Shown here: one piece after another, positions 24,053-36,502 of the stretch
How the letters are laid out: the number at the start of each line of letters is the position of its first letter
Numbering within the stretch: the stretch's first letter is position 1
Assembly: GCF_018691265.1 (NCBI RefSeq)
Contig: NW_024881300.1
Coordinates: 5,593,546-5,657,545, forward strand
Reading direction: 5' to 3'
DNA length: 64,000 bases
Source: Tyto alba
Taxonomy: Eukaryota; Chordata; Aves; Strigiformes; Tytonidae
The notes under the pieces: model-generated
Databases searched by the model: none
Told to the model about the DNA's origin: nothing
What the model saw: only the letters and a program-made list of their open reading frames with translations
Position numbers and translations under genes: made by a program

Positions 24053-27000
24053 TTTAAAGTTACGCAAGTGACAAGAAGTGATGCCATTTAATCTGGGTTG
24101 TTTTTTTTTCCCCTCAAAAGGCAAGGACTTTTGGACTGTTTAATGCAGTCACATCAGAGTACAGCATGATTTCTACTTATAAGAAATTTCAATTAGCTAT
24201 TCTTTGCTTTCAGGTACTGTAGCCACAAAAGCAATTTAACTTTAATTCTATTTGACTTCAATTGTGTTCAAATTATAGTAAAAAGGAAGAAGACAACAAG
24301 CTGTAAATATGAAAAGAGACAGAAAATCATTGAGAATCATGCCTTTATGAATATTTGATGAAGAAAGGTTAGATCTACTGCTGGTAAATTACAAGAAATT
24401 ATGTCCATCATGTGACTCTGTCAGCAAAGGTTAATACAAATAGGTTTGGATTTAGTTGAGATGACAATGAGGATTAAAAAAGATTTGTCCTGTCCTTGCT
24501 GCAATTAGTTTTTCTCCTATTATTATTGTAACAGAGTTTATCGTTAGGATTACGGTAACAGAACTGCTGCTCAACGAAATCATTTTGTTTTTCATAATGC
24601 TGTGGCAGTTTTGCAATAAATTTTTCATCTCTACTAATCTACCTCTTTACTGTGCATTTGCTGAGGTAGAAATACAATCATTAACCCATTTCTTGCTGTA
24701 ATAGGTTGTATTTTGACTGACGGGAATTTTGGGTGCCGTCTTGTGGGCTGCAACAAGGCTCAGAGGCTGCCCTACCCCCATTCTCCATTAGAGCAGCAAG
24801 GGACGAGCTGTTGATTAGGTGGGACATCACACAAGACCCTTTAGACAAAACTAGTGATGACATCTGATCTTGTCTGCAGTAACAGCTATTCTGTGCTCAT
24901 GGTGATGGAAAATGGGAAATCTGGAAGTTGTTACTGTACATGCATGCACACCAATAAAAAGGAAGGGGTCTTGAAAATCACACCCCTCCTCTCACGTTGT
25001 AACTCCTTCAAAGCACAAACTAAAGTAGATTGAAAACTTGATAATATTTTCCATAGTAAGAATTTGATCATAAAACAGCTATCAAACAACTATGCAAAAG
25101 AAATCAGAAGGTTAAGTGAAGTTTCTTCCAAGATGCATTTCAAATTTTAACCTCTAAGTTCAAATGTTACATTTGCTCCTGTTCTGACAAATTGCTTTAA
25201 ATACAAAATTTTGCTATCCTGGAGTCCCTACTTTCTTTGCCTACTTTTGAATTTGAATATACACTTTTAAGAGTACATGTTGTAAGTGAAGCAGAAATTT
25301 AGTTCAGATATTATATTATGTCTGATAAAAATAAAACTTTTTGTGTAATCCCTTCTTATAAAAACATGAATTAAAATGCTAGAAGTATATAGTATATTAG
25401 TAGGGGTACACCAAATTGGTAGAATGTGTTAAAAGTGACTGGCAAATGACTAATTGAAATTGGCACATGCAGCACAATTGATGGCAAGCAGTCATATTTT
25501 GGTGGTGTCCACTGAGAGTTACTTCTGCAGTTACATATACTTCTTCCACACTTAATGCCATGTGAAAGAAGGAAATTTAACACATCAGGAAGCTTGCTGG
25601 ATTATCAGAACACCTAATCAATACCATTGACAACAATTCTGTCTAAAAGCATTGGGGCAACCCTAAGTAAGATACAGAAACAGACATTCAGGGCCTTTGC
25701 CAATATATTACCTTTGACCCAGTGTTTCCACTCCATACCCAAGAGGCAACGTGGCTTCCTTTCCTGAGCTCTTCCACCTAACCGCTTTCCAGCTGCCTAG
25801 TTTAATAAAATGCACCCTTCACGGTAGCTTTGACCCAGCTAAAACCAAAACAAATAAAAAACCAAAAACCCCACTAGTGCCACAGGCTCTGAGGCATGAG
25901 AAACAGTGATTCAGGTCATACAGTTGCTACCCTGCTGCTGCCATCTTATCAGTTGCATAGATTGTGGGACTCAGTGGGATACAAATGGCTTCTTCATGTA
26001 CTAGGCTTGCTCTCAGAGATTTGAGTTACCTGTGGAGTGACTTTCCCACTCTCTGACATACACCTGGTGGTCCTGAAAGACATCACGACAAATTTCCACT
26101 CACTAGATTTAATGCTCTAAAAAGCACCCAGATTTTATTGCTCAAGTTGAAGTTAACTCTGAAAGACAGAAGACAGGGATGCATATGTCTTGAAATACCT
26201 CAGGTAGCATTAGGGAAATGAAGCGCAATGGAAAAAACATTAAACTCATAGTATATGCAACATATCAAGTTTGACTTGTTCCCATGTACTGGTAATGGCC
26301 ATCTATCTTGAAAAAAAAAAAAAAATGAAAAAGAAAAAAAGTGATCAACCTGTTCTGAAAAGAAGCATCATAAAGCACAAATGTACTACACAGGAATCAC
26401 GGATCAGTATATAAACTTTTAAGCATGTTGGCTGACAGAAAAACAAAAATCAGAAAGGATTACAATGAGAGTCATAGCTATTAGCTAAAATATGCATAGA
26501 ACCCTCAGAAGAAGAATTTCATGTCACAGGGCAGGAAAAATGATTTTGTCATGTTATCACTGACTTCATTGTGTGTTTAGCCCTGAGAGCAGGCACCCTG
26601 TGAGAATAACTCTTCTATGTACTACTGCTAGACAATCCATGGAGCACAGGTTATTTTAAGGACATGATCCACATTCCACAGCTGCATCAGTCACTAAATT
26701 CTGTAACTTTTAAATAAAAATGTGAGTATTTCTTTATGATTGCCCAAACTGTCACTTTTTCAAAGACAACTGGATGATTCACCAGAGACACAGTCCTTTA
26801 ACTTAAGAATATCTTTGTATAGTGATATCAAAGTAAAAAAAAACCAACGACCTGAGGCCTTCATCTTTAAAGACAACATAATGAGATCAGAGATTCTGTC
26901 TGCAAAGAAATTAACTTATGGCTGATTAATGAAAGTAACCTTAAATAATAGGCATATTGTCAAGAACAGGATACTATAACAAATCATTAGGAAATAACAG

Positions 27001-28319
27001 GCAGCTTTTAAGAGGCAAGAGCACAGCAGACTAGAAGAGAAATTTGAGCAGGATACTGCTTGTAAATTTGATCTCAGATTCTTGGAATGACTAAATAAGT
27101 CATATCTACTATAAAGTCTTCCATAAATTCCCCCTTTCCAGTATCTTGCAATAATGTAGATAATGGAATTAATTAATTGTTGGTGAAAAAACAGTTACTA
27201 TATATGATCCATAATAAAAATTTTGCTTGTTGTTATAGGAATTACCAGAAATAAAAAAAATCTGCTAGGCCCTATGAACCTTTAAGGTCCTCTGCTGTAC
27301 TCATAATTTACTCCATTTTATGTCAGCAGTATCTTTTGTCTATTACTGTAATTCATATTAAGTATCTTAGGACTCATTCAATTACTATTGCTCCCTCTTC
27401 TCTTTGGTTGGCATAAGATCAAGCCCCAAAAGAATGAGCTTCCAAAAGACACTTAGCTGCTCTCTTTGACCTTTTTGCTACCTCTTCTGGCCTCAAATAT
27501 GCTTGGTTTCATGTTCATATACTTGCTTCTTTACCAACCTCCCACAGTTCCTTATTAAATTTTAGTACCTCAATCATTTTCTGGTCCACCCAAAATTGTG
27601 CCTTAATATTTTATTCCACTTTACCATAGATGCTGCGGCCTCAAATAGATGTAAACCAACAGGTTTTTTGTTTTCTTTTTAATTAGCTTTGCACATCTTC
27701 AGCTTGTTTTACTTTGATAATTGAAACAGAACTTCTCAAAAGATGAAATTGAGAAGCAAATGCACATTATTGCTTGGATTGTGCCTTATTTTCTTCACCT
27801 TAAGTTATTATTAGTAATTAATGCTTCTAGGTGCATTATAGCTATATAGCTTGATTATCATTATGAACTGTTTGTAAGCTTGTCTGGGGGTTATGTTGCC
27901 TTACATGATAAAATTAGTTTCATTTTTACTGATCTGGATTACATTTTTCTTGCCATTTTCACTTGCCTACGTTTCTTTAAAATAATATTATAAGCTGTCC
28001 AAAAGCTGGTGGAGGTCATTTGTGTATGCGTTTTCCAAACCCCACACTGATATGAAATAACAAAAAGACTTTATTCATAGTGGCCGTGGGTTTTTTTAAT
28101 AGGCTTGCTGGTATTTTCTTACTATATCTGCCAAATAGTAAGCAAGCTTATAGATTAGTACCAAAGAGAGAATCCATAAAGATGGAGATGCAGTGGTACT
28201 CTACATGCCCTTCTTTTTTTCAGCTACAACCCAATTTTCACTTGTTTAAATTTATTTTAGATCTCTAAATTATACCTTTAAAAGTCTTCATAGCTCCACC
28301 TAAAGTCTTCAAACAAAAC

Positions 28320-28720
28320 TTACCCTTTGCTACTTTTAATAATTCAGCAGAAACTTTTTCAACACCTGGTGCCTTGTACCTGAGCACTTTCACTGTCCCT
28401 TGAATTTTTTCATGATTTGCTCAGTTGTCTAGAAAATGGTGGGGGTTTGGTCACCTGTAATAATCTCAGCATCAGGCAGCTCATTAAGGCACCATTTTTA
28501 TCTTTGTATAACTAGACTTTAGCTATAACTTCTACAACTAAGGTTTTTGTCTTCCTCCTTTTGCATTGTATATAAACACTGCCATGTTTTGTTCTTCATT
28601 GTGGCAGTTACTATTTTTACCTGTTTTTATCTCTGATTATCTACCACTCGCTCTTCTTAGCCTTCTCTCAATAATTTTTCAGACCCTCAAACCTGTTCTT
28701 AATTGCTAGCCAGTGTTCTT
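28320..28720 (-). mobile_element. Ancient LINE reverse-transcriptase relic, antisense
   Basis: The minus strand at 28334-28389 translates as a stretch containing KAPGVEKVSAELLK. This matches the conserved LINE motif K-A-P-G-x-D-x-x-x-x-E-L-L-K at the start of the reverse-transcriptase domain, with the aspartate replaced by E. Upstream on that strand (28560-28720) is a lysine- and arginine-rich, broken frame like the linker between LINE endonuclease and RT domains. The E-L-L-K form suggests an RTE- or L2/L3-like element rather than the young bird CR1. Stops and frameshifts are plentiful and the ends are approximate. It may extend down to about 28000. Confidence 0.45.
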
Positions 28721-30738
28721 GTCTGTAATTTATATCCATCAAACAGTTTATTTTATAAGTGTTTCATTCAGTGCTTTACTTTCACCAAGAAAGGAGTACT
28801 GGAAATACTGCATACTTTGAGCTCGTGCTGATCAGACATCTTTGCTAAACTGAGTGAACAACGGGAGAAATGTTACATGCAAACATCACTGTCTTGTAAG
28901 AGGCAAAATGGCTGGGAAACAGATCACTGTATTAGCAAATCTACTCTCCTTTACAGTGGAGAGAGACTCCAAGGCAGGAAATGGTAAGTGACACTATATA
29001 CTCAGCAACTGTGAGGTTTATAATCCTCAGTGAACAAATTTGCTACTTAGGAATAAAAGGAAAACCTCAGAGCACTAAATTAATCAAAAAACAGATCCTG
29101 ATAAAGAATGAACGATTGAAGTATAGTATGTATTTAATGAAGAAGTTAAATTGATACACAATAGCCTTCCAAAGTAGAATGTTCAAATTAACCTGTATGA
29201 TGGTGATGATAAAACAGAAAAGAAACAAGTCAAACCAGCAGAAATGAGGCAGTTTAAAAAAAATATTTTCATCTAATATTATGGTACACTTGTGAAGAAT
29301 CTTATGTATTCACATTAAGAATAATCAAAAGGTATTACGTATGTGCAGAAAGGGATTAATGTCAATCAGATTAACCATACATTTATCATTTCAAGACATG
29401 ATAGTAATATTGATTACAGCAAAAATCTAGCAGATTAACTGCAGTTCAGATTGCTATCTGATAGGAAGATGGCAACATGTATAATTTCCACAACAAACAG
29501 GTGAACAGACAAGCTGCCTAGACCATTTATACCTATACATGAGGACAGTTGGTCATGCCATCTTTAAAAAGCTGGTATTTCCCTTCCTCTTCAAAAACAG
29601 TGAAAGCACAATTACAGAAAGATTTTTTGATGGAAAATTCAAGACTAAAACAAAATCAAGACATTTTACTTAGGCTTGAGTATCTTATCGATCCTGCACT
29701 TCAATAAACAGTTAAGACAATCTCACAGAATTCTGTATACTTGTTCTGACTCAACAAAGTTGTTCAACACACACTCATCTTCAGACATAGGCCTCAACAG
29801 AAGTACTGATTCTCTTATACAGAGGTCCATAGAGCCTGCATAGGTAGATCTGGAATGTTTATCAATCTGTGGAGTGAAACATATGTGTAACATTGACATG
29901 CATGTATACATAGAGCAATTCGTGACTTCTAGAGGAGGAGGTTAGAATCTCTAGTTGATGTCTGAAACCAGTAAAATTATCTGCTGCAACAGAAACTGCT
30001 AAAAACGTATATGTTATTAGAAATGGAACTTCCTGAAATAAAATGAAATAATTTCAATCTGGCCAGGTGAGGACGGTAATTTCAATTGTCTGAAGGAATG
30101 GACAATGTGTTATGCTACAAATCAGCTGGCTTTACCAGTGGCTGTCAGAAGAACTCAAGAGTTTGAAATTATCAGGGGGGGTTATATTCATGTCTCAGAA
30201 TTGCTCATGTGTGGCTTTGTACTTGATAGTTCAAGAAGAAACCAGGCAACCATACATTGGTTTTCACACACTTCCTCTGAACCTAATGCCGCACACATGA
30301 ATCTGATACAGCTTGTAATACTATGACATGCTGACAATGAGCTTTTTCTCATCAATCTTATATTAGTTTCGGTGCTTAATTTCCTGTGTAAATGTATACT
30401 ACTTGCCACATCCTATGAAAATTACTGAAGTTAACATGAATAAAGCGATCAAGATGAACAATGTTATATCACACCTCGTTTGTGTAACTAATGTCTATTT
30501 TAAGACAAAAAAAAAGTTTCATCTCTCATATTAAATAAACCCATTCAGAATTGAACCTAACAAAGCTCCTACTCCAGATCTGTGAAACACTGGATTTAGA
30601 CTGATGTAAAATGTAGACTGGCAGGCTCTTAATAGGGATTATTGTAAATAAGCTCATGCTGCAAACTACACAGATACAATGTAAAATTGCTATCATATTA
30701 ATCTTTCAAATATGAAAACTTTAAAGTGCTAATTAAAA

Positions 30739-30778
30739 CTTGGTGTGAATATGGCTATACAGCCATATTCACACCAAG
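30739..30778. repeat. Perfect 18-bp inverted repeat with 4-nt loop
   Basis: The left arm CTTGGTGTGAATATGGCT (30739-30756) and right arm AGCCATATTCACACCAAG (30761-30778) are exact complements separated by ATAC. Weaker complementarity continues outwards: AAAGTG at 30723-30728 against CACTTT at 30783-30788, with unequal spacers of 10 and 4 nt. A perfect hairpin of this length in otherwise decayed DNA suggests a recent origin, or a structure kept by selection. Confidence 0.95.
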
Positions 30779-31001
30779 CTATCACTTTTATGCTCCTGTA
30801 ATACTAATGATTTAATTGCATTTCGCCTACATAGAACCTAATTAAGACATTGAACAACTAAATGCTTTGTGTGTGTGACCAAATGCAGGATTGTCTGGTA
30901 TAAGCACCTACAAACAACCACTGCAGGAAAAAAAGATCATCTCAGGTTGAATGGGCACCTAGAAAGGTAAAGAAAAATTAGCTTTGATGACTGGGGGCTC
31001 A

Positions 31002-31999
31002 GAGAATAGTGGCTAATGGTTTGCACTCCATCTGGATGTCAGTAAGCAAGTGAAGTACAATAGAGGTTTATATTAAGACCTCTTGTTTAATGGCTTCATC
31101 AATGGTCTGCAGCAGGTAAAGGACTGCATGTTCATCGAGTCAGTAGATGACATCAAACTGTGGGGGGACATGACTGCTAGTCAGTACACTCAAGGGCAGG
31201 GCTCCCATACAGATTGGATGAACAGGTCAACAGGAACCTTATAAAATCCAACGCAGAAAAATGCAAAATCCTGCACATGGGAAGGAATAATGATATAGTA
31301 CTGGCTGGGGCATAGCTCTGCTGAAAAAGACCTGAAGGTCTTGGTAGACAGCAAGCTGCACATAAGCCAGTAGTCTCTCACGGCAGCAAGGACGACATAC
31401 AGTATTAAAGGAAGTACGGCCAACAGATCAAGGGAAGTAATCTTCCCTCTCTACTCAACACATATCTATGTCATCTAGCTACTATATCACATCTAGATAC
31501 TGTGTCCAGTTTGAGATCTTCCAATACAAGACAGATGTTGATCAACTGAAGCAAGTTTAGCAGAGGGCTGCTAAGGTGGTTGGAGGCTGGAGCACTTGCT
31601 CTGCAAGAAGAGGCTGAGGGCATGGGGCTTGTTCAGTCTGAAGAAGTAGCAGATTTAAGGGGACTTGACAGCAACTTCATAGTATCTATGAGGAAGTTGG
31701 CAAGAAGACATTGGACCCAGGCTCTTCAGAGTGCTGGAGGAGGAGGACAAGAGAGAACAGATATAAACTGAAATGAGAGATTCTAACCAGATATAAGAAA
31801 AAACTTTCTTCCCACAAGGACAGCCAAGTAGTGGAACAGGTTGCCCAAAGAAGTTGCGTACTTTCCATCCTTGGTTTTCAAGCTCCAACTGGTTAAAGCC
31901 ATGAGCAACCTGATCTGACCTCACCGATTATAATGCAGGAGGTTGGCCTAGAGAACTCCTGAAGTCCCTTCCAACTCCACTTATTCTATAAACCTGTGA
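31002..31999 (+). mobile_element. Old CR1 LINE fragment
   Basis: A diverged but collinear CR1 3' segment. It begins near GAGAATAGTGGCTAATGG (consensus 'gtagtgatcaatggctc') and passes TTTAATGGCTTCATCAATGG, ATCCTGCACATGGGAAGG and GACCTGAAGGTCTTGGTAG. It ends CCTGAAGTCCCTTCCAACTC and TTATTCTATAAACCTGTGA, the old-subfamily 3' tail. Mismatches, indels and many stops show it is older than the copies at 18.2 and 33.4 kb. Frames inside it on either strand are not genes. Confidence 0.88.
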
Positions 32000-33441
32000 A
32001 CTAAAGTTTCATTAAAGATATTTTAAATGCAGATTGCCTGTCTCTTTTCAGAGATGTAATCTTCCATCTGCTTCCATAATAATAGACAACTGAAACCTCC
32101 TTATGTTGCAGCTGAAAATGTTGACTTACTTCCAACCTCCCAAAGCAGGATGGGCAAGAAAGAAAGACGAAAAACCAAACCTTTATTGACATAAACCAAG
32201 AAAGAGTGGCTTAAGGTTTCCCAAGTATTAACATTATAATTAGGAAACAAGAGTTTTTGTTCCAACTCTGGGTTTCTCACAGCATCCTGCCTTAACAGGA
32301 TCTCTTGGAATTTGTGACTACTTTAAGCACAAATTGTTCTTCCAAAGAGATGTTGACTTTTGTGGTCTATTAAGCAAGAAATACAAAATTGTACAGTGAC
32401 GCAAGTGCTTCAGGCTAAGCTGTACATAAATCAGCTCCTTTTCCCTAGGGATTTTGTAGAAGTATAGACAAGATTAAAAGTAAACTTCAGTGTTTTAGCA
32501 ATAAGTGGCCATGAAACAAAAGCAATTCATATAAGTTTGCTCATCGCTTCATTTCCAGGTGAAAAGGTATCTGCTTACCTACAGAGAGACAGAGTAATTG
32601 CAATACAGATAGTCCAGTCTTTTGGGGCGAGTGAAAATCAACATGCATTTCTACACCTTTGGATCTTTCTTTCAGAGTAATATCTCCCATTTACAGAAGG
32701 CTGCTGGGGTAGCCCTGGCCAAAGACTCAGAAAAATCTACACTACGGTCTGTAGGACAAATGGGACAGAATCAATATGTGCGTACCAGCAATCACAGCAG
32801 GGATTGTTTTAGCCTGCTACAGCCTCCAAGAAATCCTAACAGGCGTATATCTGGGCTTACATGGAGGGCAAAAAAAAAAAAGAAGTTAAAAAGAAATCTT
32901 CAGAAGACACTATTTTATGGAACAGAAATTCCAGAGACGTTTTCGTTTACTTACTTTTAGATTGCGCTATTGTGCTCTTTTTCCTCAATGGAGTGGAATA
33001 ACCAAGCAAACTCTGCTGGAAGACTGAGTTCACAAATACTATAAGCAAATAACAAAAATCTATTCATATCGGTGAAAATTATGACTATCTTATTTGCAGA
33101 AAAGTTTTGCTAGATACAAGGATAGTCACAGTTTGCATTTGAACTGTACAGGTTATACAGGAAGTCAAGGAATGGGTGGATATGAAGTATTTATTTTATG
33201 ATAGTTTTATTCTGCAGTATTCCACATGAAAATTAACCTGGAAATTGCTAATATACTGAGAAACCAAGGGCTCAGCATAGGATTACTTCCCAAGTACAGA
33301 GGTTCTTCAACACATTTTGCCTAATTACATTTATTACCTGTGGTCCCCATCTATTGAGAAAGCTTTCTTGTATATGCTTCCACTAGGTATAATTAACAAG
33401 AAAGTTTAATGAAGCTTTAGTTTACTTTTTCCAAACATTAC

Positions 33442-34507
33442 TGACGTCATCTACCTGGACTTGTGCCAAGCATCTGACACTGTCCCACACACCATCCTTG
33501 TCTCTAAATTGGAGAGACATGGATTTGATAGCTGGACCACTGGGTGGATAAGGAATTGGCTGGATAGTTGCACTCAAAAAGTTGCAGTGAACAGCTCGAT
33601 GTCCAAGTGGAGATCAGTGATGAGTCGCATTCCTCAGGGGTTGGTGTTGGGACCAGTGCTGTTTAACATCTGTGTTGGTGACACAGATAGTGGACATGGC
33701 CAGTTGGTGACATGAACCCTCAGCAAGTTTGCTGACACCACCAAGCTGTGCAGTGTGGTGACATGCTGGAAGGAAGGGATGCCATCCAGAGGGACCAGGA
33801 TGGGCTTGAGAAGAGGGCCTGTGCGAACATCATGAAGTTCAACAAGGTCAGCTACAAGGTCTTGCACATCAGTCGAGGCAATCTCAAGCACAGATACAGG
33901 CTGGGTGAGGAGTGGATTGAGAGTAGCCCTGCGGTGAAGGACTTGGGGGGTATTAGTGAATGGAAAACTGACTATGAGCCAGCAATGTGCGCTTGCAGCC
34001 CAGAAAGCCAACTTTGTCCTAGGCTGCATCAAGAGAAGTGTGGCCAGCAGGTCGAGGGAGGGGATCCTCCTCCTCTGCTCTGCTCTGGGAGACCCCCCCC
34101 ACAGTGCTGGGTCCAGCTCTGGGGCCCCCAACATAAGGAGGACATGGATCTGTTGGAGTGGGTCCAGAGGAGACCACAAAGATGATTGGGGGAAGCTATA
34201 GGAAAGGTGGGGAGGGACTCTTTATCAGGGGGTGCAGTGAAAAGACAAGGGGTAATGGTCTTAAACTGAAAGAGGGTAGATTTAGATAAGATGTAAGGAA
34301 GAAATTCTTCTCTGTGAGGGTGGTGAGGCGCTGGCCCAGGGTGCCCAGAGCAGCTGTGGCTGCCCCCTCCCTGGAAGGGCTCAAGGCCAGGTTGGACGGG
34401 GCTGGGAGCACCCTGGGCTGGGGGAAGGGGGCCCTGCCCGGGGCAGAGAGGTTGGGACTAGACGTTCTGTAATGTCCCTTCCAACGCAAACCATTCTATG
34501 ATTCTAT
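33442..34507 (+). mobile_element. CR1 LINE with partial reverse transcriptase, 3' end intact
   Basis: The copy starts in the RT domain at TGACGTCATCTACCTGGAC, translating like the conserved VIYLD...DTVPH block, and runs to the CR1 3' tail CCATTCTATGATTCTAT. The catalytic F-A-D-D motif near 33728 is damaged: the DNA reads TTTGCTGACACC, so one aspartate codon is lost. A stop follows the [12 protein letters not shown] stretch at about 33713. About 100 bp of the usual sequence is missing near 34189 (GATGATTGGGG joins GAAGCTATAGG). It cannot encode active transposition proteins. It is the longest CR1 copy in the window, and the 181- and 145-codon frames here belong to it. Confidence 0.95.
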
Positions 34508-36139
34508 ACCTGGTTTAGTTTGCAATGCCTCATATTCACATGTACAGTTTTATCCCACCATTTTTATTCAGACAAGACTCCCATTCACTTTGATACAGTT
34601 GTTCAGTATTATATAGGAAGCATGTTCAGAATTAATCTCTCTCAAAAGGCAAAAGGCAAATCTTTGGAGAAATTATATTAATAAACCAACAAGATTAACT
34701 GCATACATTTTTTTTTCCCCACAAAATACTGGATTACTATTGTTTTTTAATGTAGACCAGTAAAATAACCTATTTTAATTGATGTTACATAATGATACAT
34801 AAGTTCAGATATCTACTATATGAATATAGTAAATTCACCATCCATAAAAAAACAGGATGTTATGCTCTGTGAAATACTTTTGTATACTCAAGCCAGAAAA
34901 GCTGTAAACTGGTAATGACATTATGCACTAAAATTTCAAATTTAAAAATATGTCATTTCCACTGGGAGCTCATGCTCAGTTTGACAATTCATGAAATTCT
35001 ATTTGGAGGCTTTAATTGTTCAAATGATCTGCGCCAATATCTCAGTAATCAAAATAGTAGCATTGAGTTTTTGACAACTGCAATAAAATATTAGTAATGT
35101 GTGTTGAATTTAACTCTTCTAGGATTCAAAAGGGAAAGAAAAATACTTTCTTTTTAAAGTCTTTGACAATTAAAAGTTTTTCTACAGAACAAAAATAACT
35201 CTGCTTATAATGTAACTTCCATGTTCCAGATTCTGTTTCTCCCAGCTCAAAGCACTTTATAACATTGGTCCAAATGGTTCATGCTTTATGCTTGGGAGCA
35301 CTTTCATTAACTATTTATGTAGGTACAGAAAGCAAGATTTGGTCCATGATAAATAATAAATCTTCAATAGATTTAGCTGGGATCTTTTCAATGAAACATG
35401 TTTTCCCCAGAAAACTCTAATTTCTTGAAACCATAAAAGTTGGTGGAAAAGGTCAGTTTCAATTTATTAAACATTTCAAAGGTACTTTGGAAAGACATTT
35501 CCAAATTGTAAAAAAATCTCATTTTAACATATTAAAACCAAGTAAGATCCAGTTGGAAATTTCAGCTAAATATATCCAAAAGACATCTCAAAACTCATGT
35601 ATGTTTTGTGAACACAAAATACTTTCACTAGCCTGTGCTAAAGTGTCTTTTGCACTGAAGGTTACAATAAATCTTTAAGAATTTGACCTTCTGTCCTTAT
35701 AGAAAATATCCCAAATGTTGATATTTTCCTGAGACTCATATCTGCTCTTTATATGAACATTGATCACTACTATCTACATTTTCCTGTAGAAACATAGGTG
35801 AACTACTTAAGATTACAAAGTAATTGAATCTTAGAACAGTGAGAAACAAAACCAGTCTGTCTTCCAGAAACATGCTGAAACTCTATTGGTCTTTACTACT
35901 GTGACTATAAACTAATAAAGCCTGAATCACGATCCAAAGGTGTGATCCCATTCCTCTAAGCATCCCTGAGCTAGCCAGGATACTCTAAACAGTTTAGCTA
36001 ACAGTGAGCAGTATATAGTATATGTCTTTGATCTTGCAAAGTAAACTGGCACCTCAGCAAGGTGACCAAACTACATAGCTATGCTCCACCAGCACCCAAC
36101 TGCAGTTAATGTAAAGCCATCTAGCATAAGACTATCTGA

Positions 36140-36502
36140 AGTGAATGTACCACCCTGCATTGTAATTTAGAAACAGCGGGTCCAATCAGTCCATCTGTAG
36201 ATGAAATAAGAAGGGACACATGGAACTTTTCTCCCATCATTTCAATTACTGGTAAAGAACTGGACAAAACCCATTCTGGCGCAGTATTTGCTCTGTCCTC
36301 TAATCACAGTAAGTGCTCAGAATCTAAGAAAAGGAGCAGACTGAAGCTAAGCAAAAAATCCAAGCCAGACATGGAACAGAAAGAGTATCACATAATTGCC
36401 AAGACTGTGCAATTGAGAAAGCCCTATGAAACTAAGGAACAAGTCCTGTCCCGTCCCAATCCTCCAGCTGCTGCTAAAACCTATCGCAGCCTGCCACCTT
36501 AG
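36140..36502 (+). other. Unidentified 120-codon open stretch, possible 3' terminal exon
   Basis: The plus strand is open from just after a TGA at 36137-36139 to TAG at 36500-36502. The first in-frame ATG is only at 36371, leaving 43 codons, so any product would need a spliced or upstream start. The translation is hydrophilic, with a basic centre (KKRSRLKLSKKSKPD) and a C-terminus ending AAAKTYRSLPP. Purines are more frequent at codon position 1 (about 61 of 100) than at position 3 (about 49), a mild coding-like bias. Possible acceptor AGs at 36170, 36187 and 36199 are weak. AATAAA lies at 36687-36692, about 185 bp after the stop. I recognise no family. Chance openings of this size do occur in the window. 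Confidence 0.28.

Larger units (their letters stand above)
18897..31001. other. AT-rich non-coding DNA with a few old repeats
   Basis: No recognisable gene over 12 kb apart from the LINE relic listed at 28.3 kb. Homopolymer runs include T at 23050-23062, A at 23369-23386 and A at 26311-26325. Minus-strand frames near 21.5 kb (after a TTCTTTACAG acceptor) and 24.7 kb (after a TGTTACTGCAG acceptor) look exon-like in composition but lack good donors and compatible phases. Confidence 0.55.

Noticed and set aside
24681..24893. Minus-strand exon-like frame after a TGTTACTGCAG acceptor
   Set aside because: There is no satisfactory donor before the stop, and the available GTs give the wrong phase for the next candidate.
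25371..25583. 70-codon minus-strand frame
   Set aside because: There are several possible acceptors and only a weak donor. It is within the length expected by chance in AT-rich DNA.
33634..34185. 181- and 145-codon frames
   Set aside because: Both lie in the CR1 copy at 33442-34507 and come from the decayed element or its complement.
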